Assembly (NCBI GenBank): GCA_963681505.1
Contig: OY811975.1
Span: forward strand, 9,519,849 to 9,583,848
DNA from: Eunapius fragilis
Taxonomy: Eukaryota > Porifera > Demospongiae > Spongillida > Spongillidae
DNA: 64,000 nt
Direction of reading: 5' to 3'
This document shows, piece by piece, positions 53,670 to 64,000 of the stretch. Below the pieces are notes generated by a model. The model made no database searches and was not told the origin of the DNA. It saw only the letters and a list, made by a program, of their open reading frames with translations. The position numbers were made by a program, and so were the translations under genes. Numbering within the stretch: the first letter of the stretch is position 1; each line of letters starts with the position of its first letter.

Positions 53670-54723
53670 CTGAGTAGAAAAGTTGTTTCGTACAGATGAA
53701 CACTTTTTATTTTCCGTCTAAACAGGTGAGAAATTCAGCATAACCGGGGTGACTGTAATGTCACCATGATGTCCATTATTCTAATTATAGGAACAAAATA
53801 TTTACAGATCTTAGGGCGTGGTAGCTATATTATGCCTAATTATGTGATCTCTTGTATAAATTACAGTGCAGACTATATGCACACCAAATACCTACATAAT
53901 ACACTTGGTGGCGGGGGCCTGATGTGATGCACATGCATAATATGATATTAATTAAATATGGATAATAGCTGCCTGACTGCAAGGAGTCAAAAAAGGTCTG
54001 TCTGGACAGAAAATGTTTGGAATGGCCCAATAAATTGGTGCAAAAAAGCAAGGAAACATGTAATAGTCCTTGTGCACACAAATAACATATTTTTCAACAA
54101 ATGTGCTAAATATAGGACTATTTAAAAATTTCCCTTGTTAGACCGCAATGCTTGCTCCCAGGGCCATCCTGGCAAACAATTCTTTTACCTGTTTCTGTTT
54201 CTCCATGCTGCCATCAGGATTAGAGGCATCTTTCTGGGGTTGATTCTCCTGACTCCGGGCAGCCAGCATCTGCTTGTGCCACTCGTTAAGCTATAAATGT
54301 ACATAAAATGTAACTGTTAATGTACAAGTGCCGGGTATTAGGTAAGGTAAACAATACGTTCGTTAGGTAAACATAATATTTTTTGAGCCAATCCCACGCC
54401 CAACAGTTTTGTATTGGCTTTGTCAAACATACTTTCCCGATGCATTTATACAAGTAACATTAATCGCCCAATAAATCAGTGTCAATTACTTACAGGCTAT
54501 GGAGACGACTAAGTAAAAATGTTAGGTATCGGAAGTTTTGCTAGAAAACTCCAAATAAGATTAGACCCCGACTATAAATCTCATTAAAAATACGCGACCC
54601 ATCTCTAACAAGACTCCTGACAATTGGATTGTTATGCTTGTTATAGCAATCGAACTAGAAGTCAAAAATGAGAAAAAGTTTCGTCTTTGTTTTATGTCAC
54701 AGAACCACACGGTTGTAGAGAAC
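53670..54723. repeat. Segmental duplication block B, left part
   Basis: Matches 50030-51073. The alignment is interrupted at 54723 by the LTR retrotransposon and resumes at 59409. A hairpin-family copy starts at 54531 (same 22-nt position, stem with two mismatches). Confidence 0.88.
54138..54290 (-). CDS. Last exon of an unrecognised gene (copy B)
   Basis: Paralogue of 50503-50655 with the same acceptor, length and stop. Several substitutions in the aligned sequence are amino-acid changing (for example Q to R in AARSQENQ, D to G in NPDGSMEK). No upstream exon was identified for either copy, so one or both may be orphan duplicates. Confidence 0.45.
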   Translation of the reverse strand, partial: LNEWHKQMLAARSQENQPQKDASNPDGSMEKQKQVKELFARMALGASIAV

Positions 54724-54925
54724 TGTTGTGTGCGTATAATTGAAGGATTGAGTGTATTCATTACATTTCCGGAGATCACGTGCCCGGATACTCTCGTGTG
54801 CATGCTATTGCGTTTGTTCTCGTGTAGTTCATTTCTTGTTGTGATTTTGTTCGTTCTGATCTGTTACCATCCACGTTGCTCCACGAAAATACAACAGAAA
54901 ATTGGCATAGTCGGCAGGATCTACT

Positions 54926-55966
54926 ATGTCTGAGACCGGGCAACTAATTGAGTTACTTCGTCAGCAGTTGGACACTCAACGAAAACAGATGGAGTCTGAA
55001 CGAAAGCAGATGGAGACACTGTTTGCAACACTAGCGGGAAAACGTACTTCGGAACCTGTTTCCAAACCACCTGCGGCGGCAATCCCAAGTTTCGTTCCTT
55101 TCGACACTACTTCAGAATTATGGTCCAATTACTGGGCGCGCTTCTTGACTTTCCTCGGTGCGAATTCGGTTCCAGATGACAGGGCTGCTCAGATATTCCT
55201 GACAAATCAGTCTAAAGTCACGTACAAGCTTTTGGGCGATCTCGCTTGCCAACAGAGCCCGCCCAAAGACGTGAACGCGCTTACTCTGGACGAAATTGCG
55301 GCTTTCATGAAAACCCAGTTCGACCCTACGAGGTATGTGGTCCGCGAACGGTTTAAATTCTGGTCGGAGATGCAGCGCAAGCCCGGGGAAACGATTCAAG
55401 AACTGGCTGCCAGGATACGTCATGATGCTGTCAGATGCGATTTCCCCTCAATTAAGGACCCTCAAGACGAGGCGATGCGCACACGTTTTATGTGTTCGGT
55501 GAACAATGAAGCCGTACTGAAGGCCCTATTTAAGGTGAAGGATGACGAACTCTCATTCGCTAAGGCACTTCAAATAGCACAGGAGACTGAGGAGGCTGCA
55601 AAGGTAGCTAAGGAGACAGTATATGGAGCCAAACCGATACAGCAAAGCCCTAGTCCTTACTCCTCCCCGGTCAACCAAGTTCAGTCATCACAGCAGCAGT
55701 CTTCTTCGTGGCATCCCCATACCAAACCAGCAGCTGGTGGCACTCACAAGAGAGATTTCCCCAGGGGAACCTGTCCAAGGTGCAGTAAGACAGATCATGG
55801 ATCTACGGACTGCCCTTTCAAAGCGACTGCATGCAACTACTGCCAGAAGATGGGGCATATCCAAGCAGCCTGTCTGAAGAAGAGGAAGGAACAGCAAACG
55901 CTCAGAACTATTTCAAAACACTCCATTCAGACTGTTAAGGTCATTGATACAATCCCACAAGTGTGA
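54926..55966 (+). CDS. Gag of the Gypsy element
   Basis: A 346-codon frame with an N-terminal coiled segment (QLDTQRKQMESERKQMETLF), a capsid-like middle with WSEMQRKPGETIQELAARIR, and two C-terminal zinc knuckles (CPRCSKTDHGSTDCP and CNYCQKMGHIQAAC, about residues 286-313). It packages the element RNA into particles. It ends at a TGA; the pol frame continues in the same register directly afterwards. Confidence 0.9.
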   Translation: MSETGQLIELLRQQLDTQRKQMESERKQMETLFATLAGKRTSEPVSKPPAAAIPSFVPFDTTSELWSNYWARFLTFLGANSVPDDRAAQIFLTNQSKVTYKLLGDLACQQSPPKDVNALTLDEIAAFMKTQFDPTRYVVRERFKFWSEMQRKPGETIQELAARIRHDAVRCDFPSIKDPQDEAMRTRFMCSVNNEAVLKALFKVKDDELSFAKALQIAQETEEAAKVAKETVYGAKPIQQSPSPYSSPVNQVQSSQQQSSSWHPHTKPAAGGTHKRDFPRGTCPRCSKTDHGSTDCPFKATACNYCQKMGHIQAACLKKRKEQQTLRTISKHSIQTVKVIDTIPQV

Positions 55967-58900
55967 CAACCCGTTCAGATCAAAGGCCACGATTTTACCT
56001 TTGAGGTGGACACAGGTGCAGGGGACAACTTCTGTTCTGTGGAGGTGTGGACCAAGATAGGAAAGCCTACTTTGGCACCAGCTTCTTGTCGTTACGAAGT
56101 TGCCAATGGACAACCCTTGGCTACATTGGGAACATTTCAAAATGTAGTATCAATGCAAGGAGAGAAACCCAGAAGCAGCAAAATTCAGTTCACTGTCAGC
56201 AAGACACCAAGGCTAAACCTCTTGGGACGAGATGCAATTGTCAAGCTAGGTGTGGACATTCCGGCTCTCCCGGGCATACCTTCAGCAGACAAGCAATTCA
56301 ATGATGAAGCTGTCCTCTCCATTTCTTCACAACCAGACCTAGTCCTTCAACAGGCCTGTGAGCAGCTCTGCAGGGAATTCCCAGACCTCTTCAAGCCAGA
56401 GCTTGGCTGTCTGAAGGACTTCCAGCTGGAGGTCAAATTCAAGCCGGAGGCAAAGCCAGTGTTCTGTAAGCCAAGGGTGGTTCCGTTTGCTCTCCTGGAA
56501 GATCTGAACCAAGCATATGATGCGGGCATTGCTCAAGGAGTATGGAAGCCAGTCCAATTCAATTCATACGGGACTCCAGTTGTTCCCATTCGGAAATCGT
56601 GCACTCCTATTCAGGCCAAGGCCAAAATTCGTGTGTGTGGAGACTACTCAGTGTCAGTCAACCCACAGCTGGAACCACATCGCTACCCAATGCACCTACC
56701 AGAGGATCTCATGCGCAAGCTGAGTGGGGGCCATGGTTTCACCAAGGTAGACCTTGCTGATGCCTACAATCAAGTCATGCTAGGACCGGAAAGCCAGAAG
56801 CGCCTAGCGTTGAGTACACACAGGGGAGTGCTTCTTCAACTTCGACTCCCATTCGGGATCAGTTCGGCCCCAGGCTATTTTCAAGAAATAATGGACCAGC
56901 TAATTGGCGATCTAGGAGGTGTGACTAGCTACATGGATGACATCTTGGTCAGCGGATCGAATGCATCAGAACACCTGCGGAACCTACGTGCCCTTCTTCA
57001 ACGTCTCCAAGACAAAGGACTCCGTTGCCGTAAAGAGAAGTGCCTATTCGCTCAACCCTCCGTTGAGTATTTGGGTTACACACTGTCTAGCAAAGGAGTT
57101 GCCAAGGGACGCAAGGCAGATGCAGTGAGGATGATGCCAGCCCCAGACAATGTCTCCAGTCTATGTTCCTTCCTAGGCTACTGTTACTGATCCTCTGTAT
57201 CGACTCACCAAGAAGAATGTCCAGTGGGAGTGGGGAGCAGAACAGCAAGCAGCTTTTCAAAGTCTCAAGGACTTACTCTGCACAGACACTGTTCTGGCCC
57301 ATTTCGACCCTTCACTCCCCGTCGGAATTTCCTGTGACGCTTCTGAGTGTGGCTTAGGAGCTGTGCTGTTCCACCGCTATCCAGATGGCAGTGAGCGTCC
57401 TATCGGCAATGTTTCCAAAACCCTATCGGACACCCAGAGGAGGTACAGCCAAATTCAGAAAGAGGCTCTGGCCATAGTATTTGCACTCAAGAAGTTTCAC
57501 CAGTTCCTGTATGGCAGAAATTTCATTCTGGTGACCGATCACAAACCACTTCTGGCCCTGTTTGGACCAAACAAGGCCACCCCAGTTCTTGCAGCGAACA
57601 GGCTGGCACGTTGGGCACTCCTTCTCAATCAGTACAGCTATTTTATTGAATACAGGAAGACCACTGATCATGGGAATGCCGATGCCCTCAGCCGTCTCCC
57701 ATTCGGTCCTGACCCAAGTTTCGATGGAGAGGAAGGTGATGCAGACGTGGACACAGTATGTGCCATTCGGACAATCAGCCTTCAGCTTAACCCCACTGAT
57801 CCAGGTGTCTTAGCCAAGGAGTCTGCCAAAGACCCAGTACTGGCAAAGGTGATGCTTTTTACACGTGAAGGCTGGTTACCTAAGGCAGAGCTTGAAGATC
57901 AAGGAAAGGACTACTCAGTGGAAGATTTCAGGAAAATCTCAGCTTCACTTTCAACTGTTCATGGTTGTCTGCTATATGGCTCCAGAGTCATCATTCCTCC
58001 TAGCCTTCAAGCTCAAGTCCTTGAACTCCTGCATTTGGGTCATTTCAGGATGCAGAGGATGAAACAGCTGGCCCGTACGGCTGTGTACTGGCCAAGGATT
58101 GACATGGATATACTGAACCAGTGCCATCGATGTTCAACATGTGCTGAACACCACAACATGCCAGCCAAAGCTCCCAATCACCCCTGGATGGTACCAGAAA
58201 AACCATGGAGCAGACTCCATCTGGATCATGCCATTAACTTCATGGGAACAAACTGGCTAGTTCTGATCGATGTGTATTCTAAGTATCCGTGCAACCACCC
58301 AGTCAGTTCTACTTCAACCAAGGTGACTACTGAGCTACTTGAGCAGGACTTCGCTCATTTTGGTTATCCTCACACAGTGGTGACAGATAATGCCACTTCC
58401 TTCGTATCAGAAGAGTTTCAGGCTTGGTGCAAAGAACGGGGTATCACTCACCTGGCGGGTGCTCCGTATCATCCAGCAACAAATGGTGCCGCTGAACGCC
58501 TAGTTCAAACCTTCAAGCAAGCACTCATCAAGTCATCTCTGCCTCCAAGAGCGGCAACTCTAGAATTTCTTATGCAGTACCGCAAAACGCCACTTACATC
58601 AGGTTACTCTCCCAGTGAGATTCTGAATGGACGGCAGATCCGGTGCAAAATTGACGTCCTCATTCCTTCCCCAGCTCACATTGCCCAAGCAAAACAGGCG
58701 ACAGCAACTTCTAAGTCTCCACCCTCTACTTCCAACAGCCAACTGGCCAGAGTGGCTCACACTTTCAAGGTCGGCGACCCTTGTTATGCCCTGTACTGTG
58801 GACCTCGGCGAAACAAGGATCCACGTTGGGTACCTGTAGTGGTGACCAAAGTGTTTGGCCCCCGAAGTGTTAATGTTCGTGTTTTCCCTCATGGGGCTAC

Positions 58901-59192
58901 TTGGAGACGTCATGTGGAGCAGCTGCAGTACCGCTATGGCTCCCTAGAGGATTCAGGTCCTGGAGAGCTCCCGGCCTTGGTGACATCCTCACAGGTTTCA
59001 GTAGAACCACTACTTTCAAATGACCCCCCATTTGCAGAGACAGAGATGCCAGAGACTGCTGAACCCTTAGACCAAAGAGATCAAGTGCCTCAGCTTGCGA
59101 AGCAAAAGAAGACTCAACATAATCCACGACTTCCCACAGGGAATGAGTATGGACCTAACAACCCTCGCCGCAGCACCCGGAACAAGAAGTAG
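55967..59192 (+). CDS. Pol of the Gypsy element, with one internal deletion
   Basis: Continuous with gag apart from the TGA. Protease DTGAGD (~56008), reverse transcriptase (RVCGDYSVSVN, LPFGISSAPGYF, YMDDILV; 56340-57175), RNase H (DASECGLGAV, TDHKPLL; from ~57190), H2C2 module (LLHLGHFRMQR ... CHRCSTC) and integrase core (LDHAINF, TDNATSF, NGAAERLV). Near 57178 roughly a dozen codons expected between RT and RNase H are absent and the frame shifts, which should abolish function of this copy. The tail after integrase is Pro/Thr-rich, without a chromodomain that I can see. Mag-like clade is a tentative guess. Confidence 0.85.
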
Positions 59193-59408
59193 GGATATCA
59201 CCTTTCACTGTCGTACTTCAAGGCTGACAGGGAGGTGTTGTGTGCGTATAATTGAAGGATTGAGTGTATTCATTACATTTCCGAAGATCACGTGCCCGGA
59301 TACTCTCGTGTGCATGCTATTGCGTTTGTTCTCGTGTAGTTCATTTCTTGTTGTGATTTTGTTCGTTCTGATCTGTTACCATCCACGTTGCTCCGCGAAA
59401 ATACAACA

Positions 59409-60480
59409 AGAACAAAAGGGTACTGCCCGCCCTCGTCCCAGAACATGGTCTTCTTCCTCTTACTCTTCCACCTCCCCCTCCCCTCTCCCTCCTCCTCTTC
59501 CACCTCTTCTCTTCTTCTTTTTCTCCCCCTCCTCCTGCTCCTCCCCTCCCCCTCCCCCTCCCCGTCCCACTCCTCCTCCTCCTCCTCCCCCTCCTCCTCC
59601 TCCTCCTCCCCCTCCTCCTCCTCCTCCTCCCCCTCCTCCTCCTCCTCCTCCCCCTCCTCCTCCTCCTCCTCCTCCCCCTCCTCCTCCTCCCCCTCCTCCT
59701 CCTCCCCCTCCTCCTACTCCCCCTCCTCCTCCTCCCCCTCCTCCTCCTCCCCCTCCTCCTTCTTCTAACTCAGGATAGGAATACTTTAAAACAATGAAAA
59801 TTTCACCAATAGTATCAGAATAGACTGGAAGATCCGCTTTCATATAAAATAGCCAATGTTATAGTTTGATAAACAATCGACTATACGGTATATGTAAGAC
59901 GCATAATTAGATAACATTTTAGGTACCTTAATGTTTAATCTCCAGGGGAAAATCCTTATTTAAGGATGTCATTATCCTTAAATAAGGATCATCTTTTACA
60001 TTGCATATTTCTGCTAACCAAGTAAGATAAAATAAATGGTTTTGGTCAATTGTATAACTTCCATAACAAACTTTTTAAATGATGTCAATATGATCAATGT
60101 CCATGTGGTAAAACAGGGATAAAGTGGCACATCCTTATTTAAGGATTGACACTATCCATAAATAAGGATCACAACAGTAGAGATTATTGACCATAAAAAC
60201 CATAATAGTTTTTAAACTCTTGATTTTCTCTGATAGCCAGTTTCACAACCTGATTCGTCGAAGAAATAACTTGTGGTTAATAAGTTATGCTTATTTAGAC
60301 AATAACCACTTTAAAATTAATATCAAGCATTTGTATAAATGACATGTACTGAGGTAGATGCTCAAATGTCAGCGTGCAAGACATACTTTAGCCTCACTGA
60401 AACCACGTACACTGCATGTGGTTGTTCTACTGCCCCTCCATCGAACAGTGTGCTTTCTAGTCCTATCATTGAGTACAATA
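59409..60480. repeat. Segmental duplication block B, right part, with CTC tract
   Basis: Continues the alignment with 51070-51700. It includes a CTCCTCCTC-rich tract of about 320 bp (59450-59768), expanded relative to the ~140-bp tract in block A. Long Pro/Ser/Gly frames here are repeat artefacts. A 307-bp insertion (59940-60247) interrupts the alignment. Confidence 0.88.
59940..60247. mobile_element. ~307-bp insertion with paired ATCCTTATTTAAGGAT palindromes
   Basis: Absent from block A (junction near 51427). It contains two copies, about 180 bp apart, of a double palindrome: ATCCTTATTTAAGGAT, six or seven bases, then ATCCTTAAATAAGGAT (59952-59989 and 60131-60169; the second is slightly degenerate). 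No coding capacity. Confidence 0.65.
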
Positions 60481-60736
60481 CAGAATGGTGTGTTGGTGGG
60501 GAGGGGGGGTGTGGGAAATCTAGGAAGGGTTGTCAAATGGCATACGATATGTGTTTGAGCTTAGTGGAGCTTAGCTCCAATTAATCAGACTCGAGAGAAG
60601 ACCACGCCGTTGCCTAGGCCTACTGTTGCTGTATGTAAATGTAGCTACCTACTCTTACTAAGCCTGGTTTATAATATGACATTGGTGGCTGAACATTACG
60701 GATCAATGTGCACGAACAAAGAAAAAATGAATGAAA

Positions 60737-60944
60737 CAAGTAAATAAAAAACCTTCTCTATGAGAAACTTGGTGGGATATAGGATTTGAAGGCAATGGTG
60801 GTGTAAAAAGCTAGGAAACAACGGGCTAAATATAGGACTATGACATTTTCCCTTACTATTACAGACCCTTGTTTCCTAGCTTTTTACACCACCAGTGTCT
60901 ACAAACCCTATATCCCACCATAGAGAAGGTTTTTCATTTACTTG
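60737..60944. mobile_element. Foldback MITE, family 1
   Basis: Arms CAAGTAAATAAAAAACCTTC ... GTTGTGTAAAAAGC-type blocks ... and inverse to TTTACTTG. Close relative of the 53-kb copy. Confidence 0.82.
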
Positions 60945-61058
60945 TACCTAATATTTTTTACTATGGCCTACCTAACGTTTTTGCACCTGTTTTTGTCTAC
61001 CATAATCTTCAGGCAGTGTTAGGCAAACTTATCACGCCGTCACGTGACCTGTTATTTA

Positions 61059-63176
61059 AGATGATGTCAAGTGTTGCAGGATCGCGTCTAGCTGCTCCAG
61101 CTCCATCTGGATATCCTGCTTTTCCTGGCATAGGTGCTAGTGTTTCTGTTATAGGAGTGCAAATGGCTAAAGCTAAAGATGCCCTTATGCGTTCGTATCC
61201 TAAGGATTGGAAATCTACTGATATCGAAGGAAAAGTCACAGGAAACCAACCAAAAATAAATGTAGGGTCAATTGATCAATTGGCACCCAAACCGTGGTCT
61301 TAAACCACAAGCGTGCCTTTTGGAAGTCACGGCAAGAGCATTCATCAGTTGTTCGAGATAGTGACCGTTCGTTGGCACTTCAAACTTCCAGAAGTGAAAC
61401 GGAAGTCCGGGAGGAGATTCAGGAACCATCTAATAATGAATAGAAATCAGAAGAAGATGATGGTAAGTGTGAAAATACTAACTCGTTACATATCAAGTTT
61501 GACGATGACATTGTTAAATGGGAACTTTTAGAAGGGGGTACATGTAACAGTTGATCAACGTGTTAAGGATGGCTTCAGCAGCTCTTGCAAATGTTCTATC
61601 ACGTGGCCAGCAAATGTTGAAATTGTAGAGTTAAAAGATGTCGGTGACTGCTGGGGTATAATGTTTCCATCAGACTTTTTTTGGTGAAAAAAGTGTCATA
61701 AAATGGACAAATCAAAGTTTACCTGATGATATTCCTCCCTTTACTCACATGAATTTCTGCAGTGCATTGGTGTGTTGTATGGTCTATGTTTGGCTGGTCA
61801 AAGCAGTGTAAAACGTCTTTGGCAAGCAAAATATACTGGGATTTATCAGTCGTTTCATTTGCAGGAATGATTTGGTTTGTCTCGGGATTGTTTCTTGTTC
61901 TGGAAGAAGTATTTAAAGCTTTGGCCTCCAGAAACGAACAGACACATCTGGGATGCATTAAAAGGATTGACTGGTGCATTCAATGCATGTAGGGTGTCAA
62001 ATACAAAGTCAGGAACTGAGGGTCTAAGTTGACGAAAGCATGGGAAAATGGATCCCACGGTTTGAAGATATAACACAAGGTGTACCTCACCTTACAAAAA
62101 TCACATGTAAACTGTGTGGAGTAGGTGTAGAATATAAGGACACTGCTGATGTAAGCACAGGAATACTTCTTCATCTCAAGATACAAGATAGAGCAGAGCA
62201 GATGGAGCAAAAAAGTTTTGTGATATGTACCCAAAGCATGTAGCTACCATGTAGTTTATGGTGACAGCCTCCCTAGAAACAACAAAGGCTTTGCTGGAGA
62301 GAAGAACGCATTTTACAGGCATTGTGAAAACAGCATCAAAAGGGTTTTCGAAAAAGTTTTTGAATGATCTTGTTGGCCTTCAACTGCACTATGTGGTGAC
62401 ACACTCACTGTCAAGCACACATATACTTGGGACTCAACACAGAATTAAGTATATGGTCATGTGTGAAACGAGACGGGTACAGCAGGTGCTCTTAAGAAGT
62501 GCCTGATATCATCTTGGGATCACACACTTGGCGTTGAACGACAGCACTAGTGAAGGGGAAACCATTATAACGACTGTCCCATGAACCCAAATGATCAAAA
62601 GCTACTTTGAAGGTGCATGTTGTATAGATCTTTATAACCATCTGTGTCAAGGCTCACTAGGTATGGAAGACTCTGTAGGAACAAATGACTGGTGGTTTAG
62701 GTGTTTTTGCACGGTTCTTGGATTTATAGAAGTTGAGCCTTTAAGGCCTACTGTCAGAGCATCTTAATGTGCCCTTGCACCAGAATTTTGTGGACAGTCT
62801 TGTTGTTCATTTGCTTACTAATCGTTGTCATAGAGCTCCTGCACAGACACAATCAGTTGTACCAGCAAGAAAAAGGAGGGAGAGTTTTGAAGATGATGAA
62901 CTCAGTGATGGAGTGGAGTCACATCACATTCTTCCTTATAGTCAGTACATTGCACAAGTTCAACAAAAGGGAACTTTATCAGCACATCAAACGATTCATG
63001 GAAGTGCTGCTCGCTGCAAGGTGTGCCCAAAACCTGCACCACCAGCAAGCTACGTGTGTGTAAGTTGCAGTAACAAGAATAAATGCAAACCATTTGCTGT
63101 GTGTGGTCCAAAATCTGGTCCATCGTGTGTACAACTGCACCAGATGGAACTGCATCAGATGGAAATTCAGTCCTGA
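61059..63176 (+). pseudogene. piggyBac-like transposase, heavily decayed
   Basis: Coding pieces switch frame many times. Recognisable parts: an N-terminal segment (MSSVAGSRLAAPAPSGYPAF ... 61059-61303), a middle piece with LWPPETNRHIWDALKGL (~61910), PHLTKITCKLCGVGVEYKD (~62088), the piece ALLERRTHFTGIVKTASKGF (~62290) that matches the catalytic-domain region of piggyBac/PGBD proteins, and a C-terminal cysteine cluster (CKVCPKPAPPASYVC, CKPFAVC, ~63018-63120) like their RING-type tail. Many stops and frameshifts. No TTAA-bounded ends were established. Family assignment rests on these motifs. Confidence 0.6.
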
Positions 63177-63285
63177 CAGCTTTGACGTTTTGTAATCATT
63201 GTTGTGGTGTGTAATCTTTTAAAACCACCAATTGAATTTCATAATCTCATTCGTTTTACAAAGAAACACGATAGGTATACCTAAC

Positions 63286-64000
63286 TGTGAGAGCCCAGAC
63301 CTACGGGCATGCGCATTAAAGAACTGATTGCGTATATAAGTGTATTGAGTGCATAATTATGTAGTCCTTCTGGATTTTATTGAACTACTGGACGTGGGGG
63401 TCTCGTGAGAGCGTGGAGTCGATTCTCGTGGCTTCCATTGCAGTGACAGACTGGGGGCTACCAAGCAGCTCTGTCACATATATGGTGGCAGTGGTGGGAT
63501 CTTTTAAGTCGCGACGGGTTTTGTGTCCGACGCCTGTGCTGTTGTGGATGACAACGTGTTCAGGAAAAAGTTACAAGCAACCTAGAATGGAAGAAATGCA
63601 AGGTATGTTAAAATTACTTGTCAAGGACCGTAGGAGGAGAGAAGAAGTTGCGGCGGAAAGGCTGAAAAGAGAGGCAGAGTTCGAGACAGAAAGAACCAGG
63701 ATGGAAGCGGAACGGCAGAGACGAGAGAGTGAGTCGGGAAAACAAATGGAGGAGTTGCGAGGACACCTAGAATCCCTTATGAATGTGGTGGCGGATTCAT
63801 ATCGCAAACCTGAGGGCATAAGTTACAAGCGGGAATTGAGTGTGAAATTGGTGCCGCTAACAGAAAAAGATGATATAGAAGTGCATCTCGTAACCTTTGA
63901 GCGATTATGGCAGCTCACCAGGTAGACAAGGACTGCTGGCCGCAGTACTTGGCTCCACAACTAACAGGGCAGGCCCAATTGGCATTCGCTGCTCTACCTG
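63286..64000 (+). mobile_element. 5' end of a third LTR retrotransposon, cut by the window
   Basis: A 193-bp LTR (63286-63478) begins TGTGAGAGCC and ends CTGTCACA, followed by the primer-site-like TGGTGGCAGTGGTGGGAT (from 63483), nearly the same as in the Gmr1-like element. The 3' LTR and target duplication lie outside the window. Confidence 0.8.
63587..64000 (+). pseudogene. Gag start of the third LTR element, frameshifted
   Basis: From ATG 63587 the frame encodes a charged coiled coil (EEMQGMLKLLVKDRRRREEV ...) and TEKDDIEVHLVTFERL, matching the gag of the 38-43 kb element (DDIESYLVTFERV). It stops at 63925. The continuation with YLAPQLTGQAQLAFAAL is in another frame, so a frameshift lies near 63900. 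This is an older or damaged relative of the Gmr1-like element. The window ends inside gag. Confidence 0.7.

Larger units (their letters stand above)
54724..59408 (+). mobile_element. Ty3/Gypsy LTR retrotransposon, nearly intact
   Basis: LTRs 54724-54896 and 59236-59408 are 173 bp each and differ at about two positions. They begin TGTTGTGTGC and end ATACAACA. The 5-bp target duplication AGAAC is at 54719-54723 and 59409-59413. A primer-site-like TGGCATAGTCGGCAGGAT follows the 5' LTR, and a short purine stretch (ACAGGGAGG) precedes the 3' LTR. The empty site is visible in block A at 51070-51074. Gag and pol are in order PR-RT-RH-IN. Confidence 0.95.

Noticed and set aside
59095..59843. Long Pro-, Ser- or Gly-homopolymer frames
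   Set aside because: Translation of a CTC/CCT microsatellite tract; no other coding evidence.

Overview
This is eukaryotic, animal-type DNA. The genes are split by short GT..AG introns (many about 45-95 bp), there is an intronless metabotropic-glutamate-like GPCR, a myosin V tail, an ankyrin/death-domain gene and an SLC18B1-like transporter, and the rest is dominated by transposons. The mix (compact introns, class C GPCRs, ankyrin plus death-fold proteins, many retroelements) fits an early-branching metazoan such as a demosponge. That assignment is an inference from architecture and was not tested against a database.

Layout. 0-14 kb: a 5'-truncated non-LTR retrotransposon (1.5-2.4 kb), a hAT-type zinc-finger fragment (5.1-5.6 kb), an intact class C GPCR on the minus strand (5.8-8.5 kb) with a CRE/TATA-like promoter, foldback elements, and a broken Ginger/KRBA2-like integrase plus OTU gene (11.0-12.9 kb). 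14.5-19.9 kb: a 14-exon SLC18B1-like MFS transporter on the plus strand. 19.9-23.7 kb: a degenerate non-LTR element with a restriction-like endonuclease domain, flanked by a 57-bp direct repeat copied from the transporter 3' end. 24.5-26.6 kb: a second GPCR copy scrambled by in-place inversions.

27.3-45.5 kb: the 3' half of a myosin V gene on the minus strand. Seven exons encode the globular tail (27.3-30.1 kb) and three exons encode coiled coil and linker (43.6-45.5 kb). The 13.5-kb gap between these groups holds a cluster of ~525-bp repeats with foldback insertions, a same-strand ankyrin-death-(VENGRPE)n-death gene (35.4-37.6 kb), and a complete LTR retrotransposon whose 280-bp LTRs look identical and whose integrase lies upstream of the reverse transcriptase (Gmr1 order). 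A 28-bp satellite of about 42 units sits in a further myosin intron.

46-64 kb: inverted repeats, two paralogous ~1.7-kb blocks each carrying the last exon of an unrecognised gene, a recent Ty3/Gypsy element (54.7-59.4 kb, 5-bp target duplication) inserted in one block, a decayed piggyBac-like gene, and the 5' end of a third LTR element running off the window.

The most unusual signal is a dispersed ~330-400-bp repeat family (six copies). Each copy begins with a 22-nt hairpin of 9-4-9 architecture and a GNNA loop. The stem sequence differs between copies while pairing is largely kept, and the hairpin is followed by a conserved ATATAGGATT-like block.
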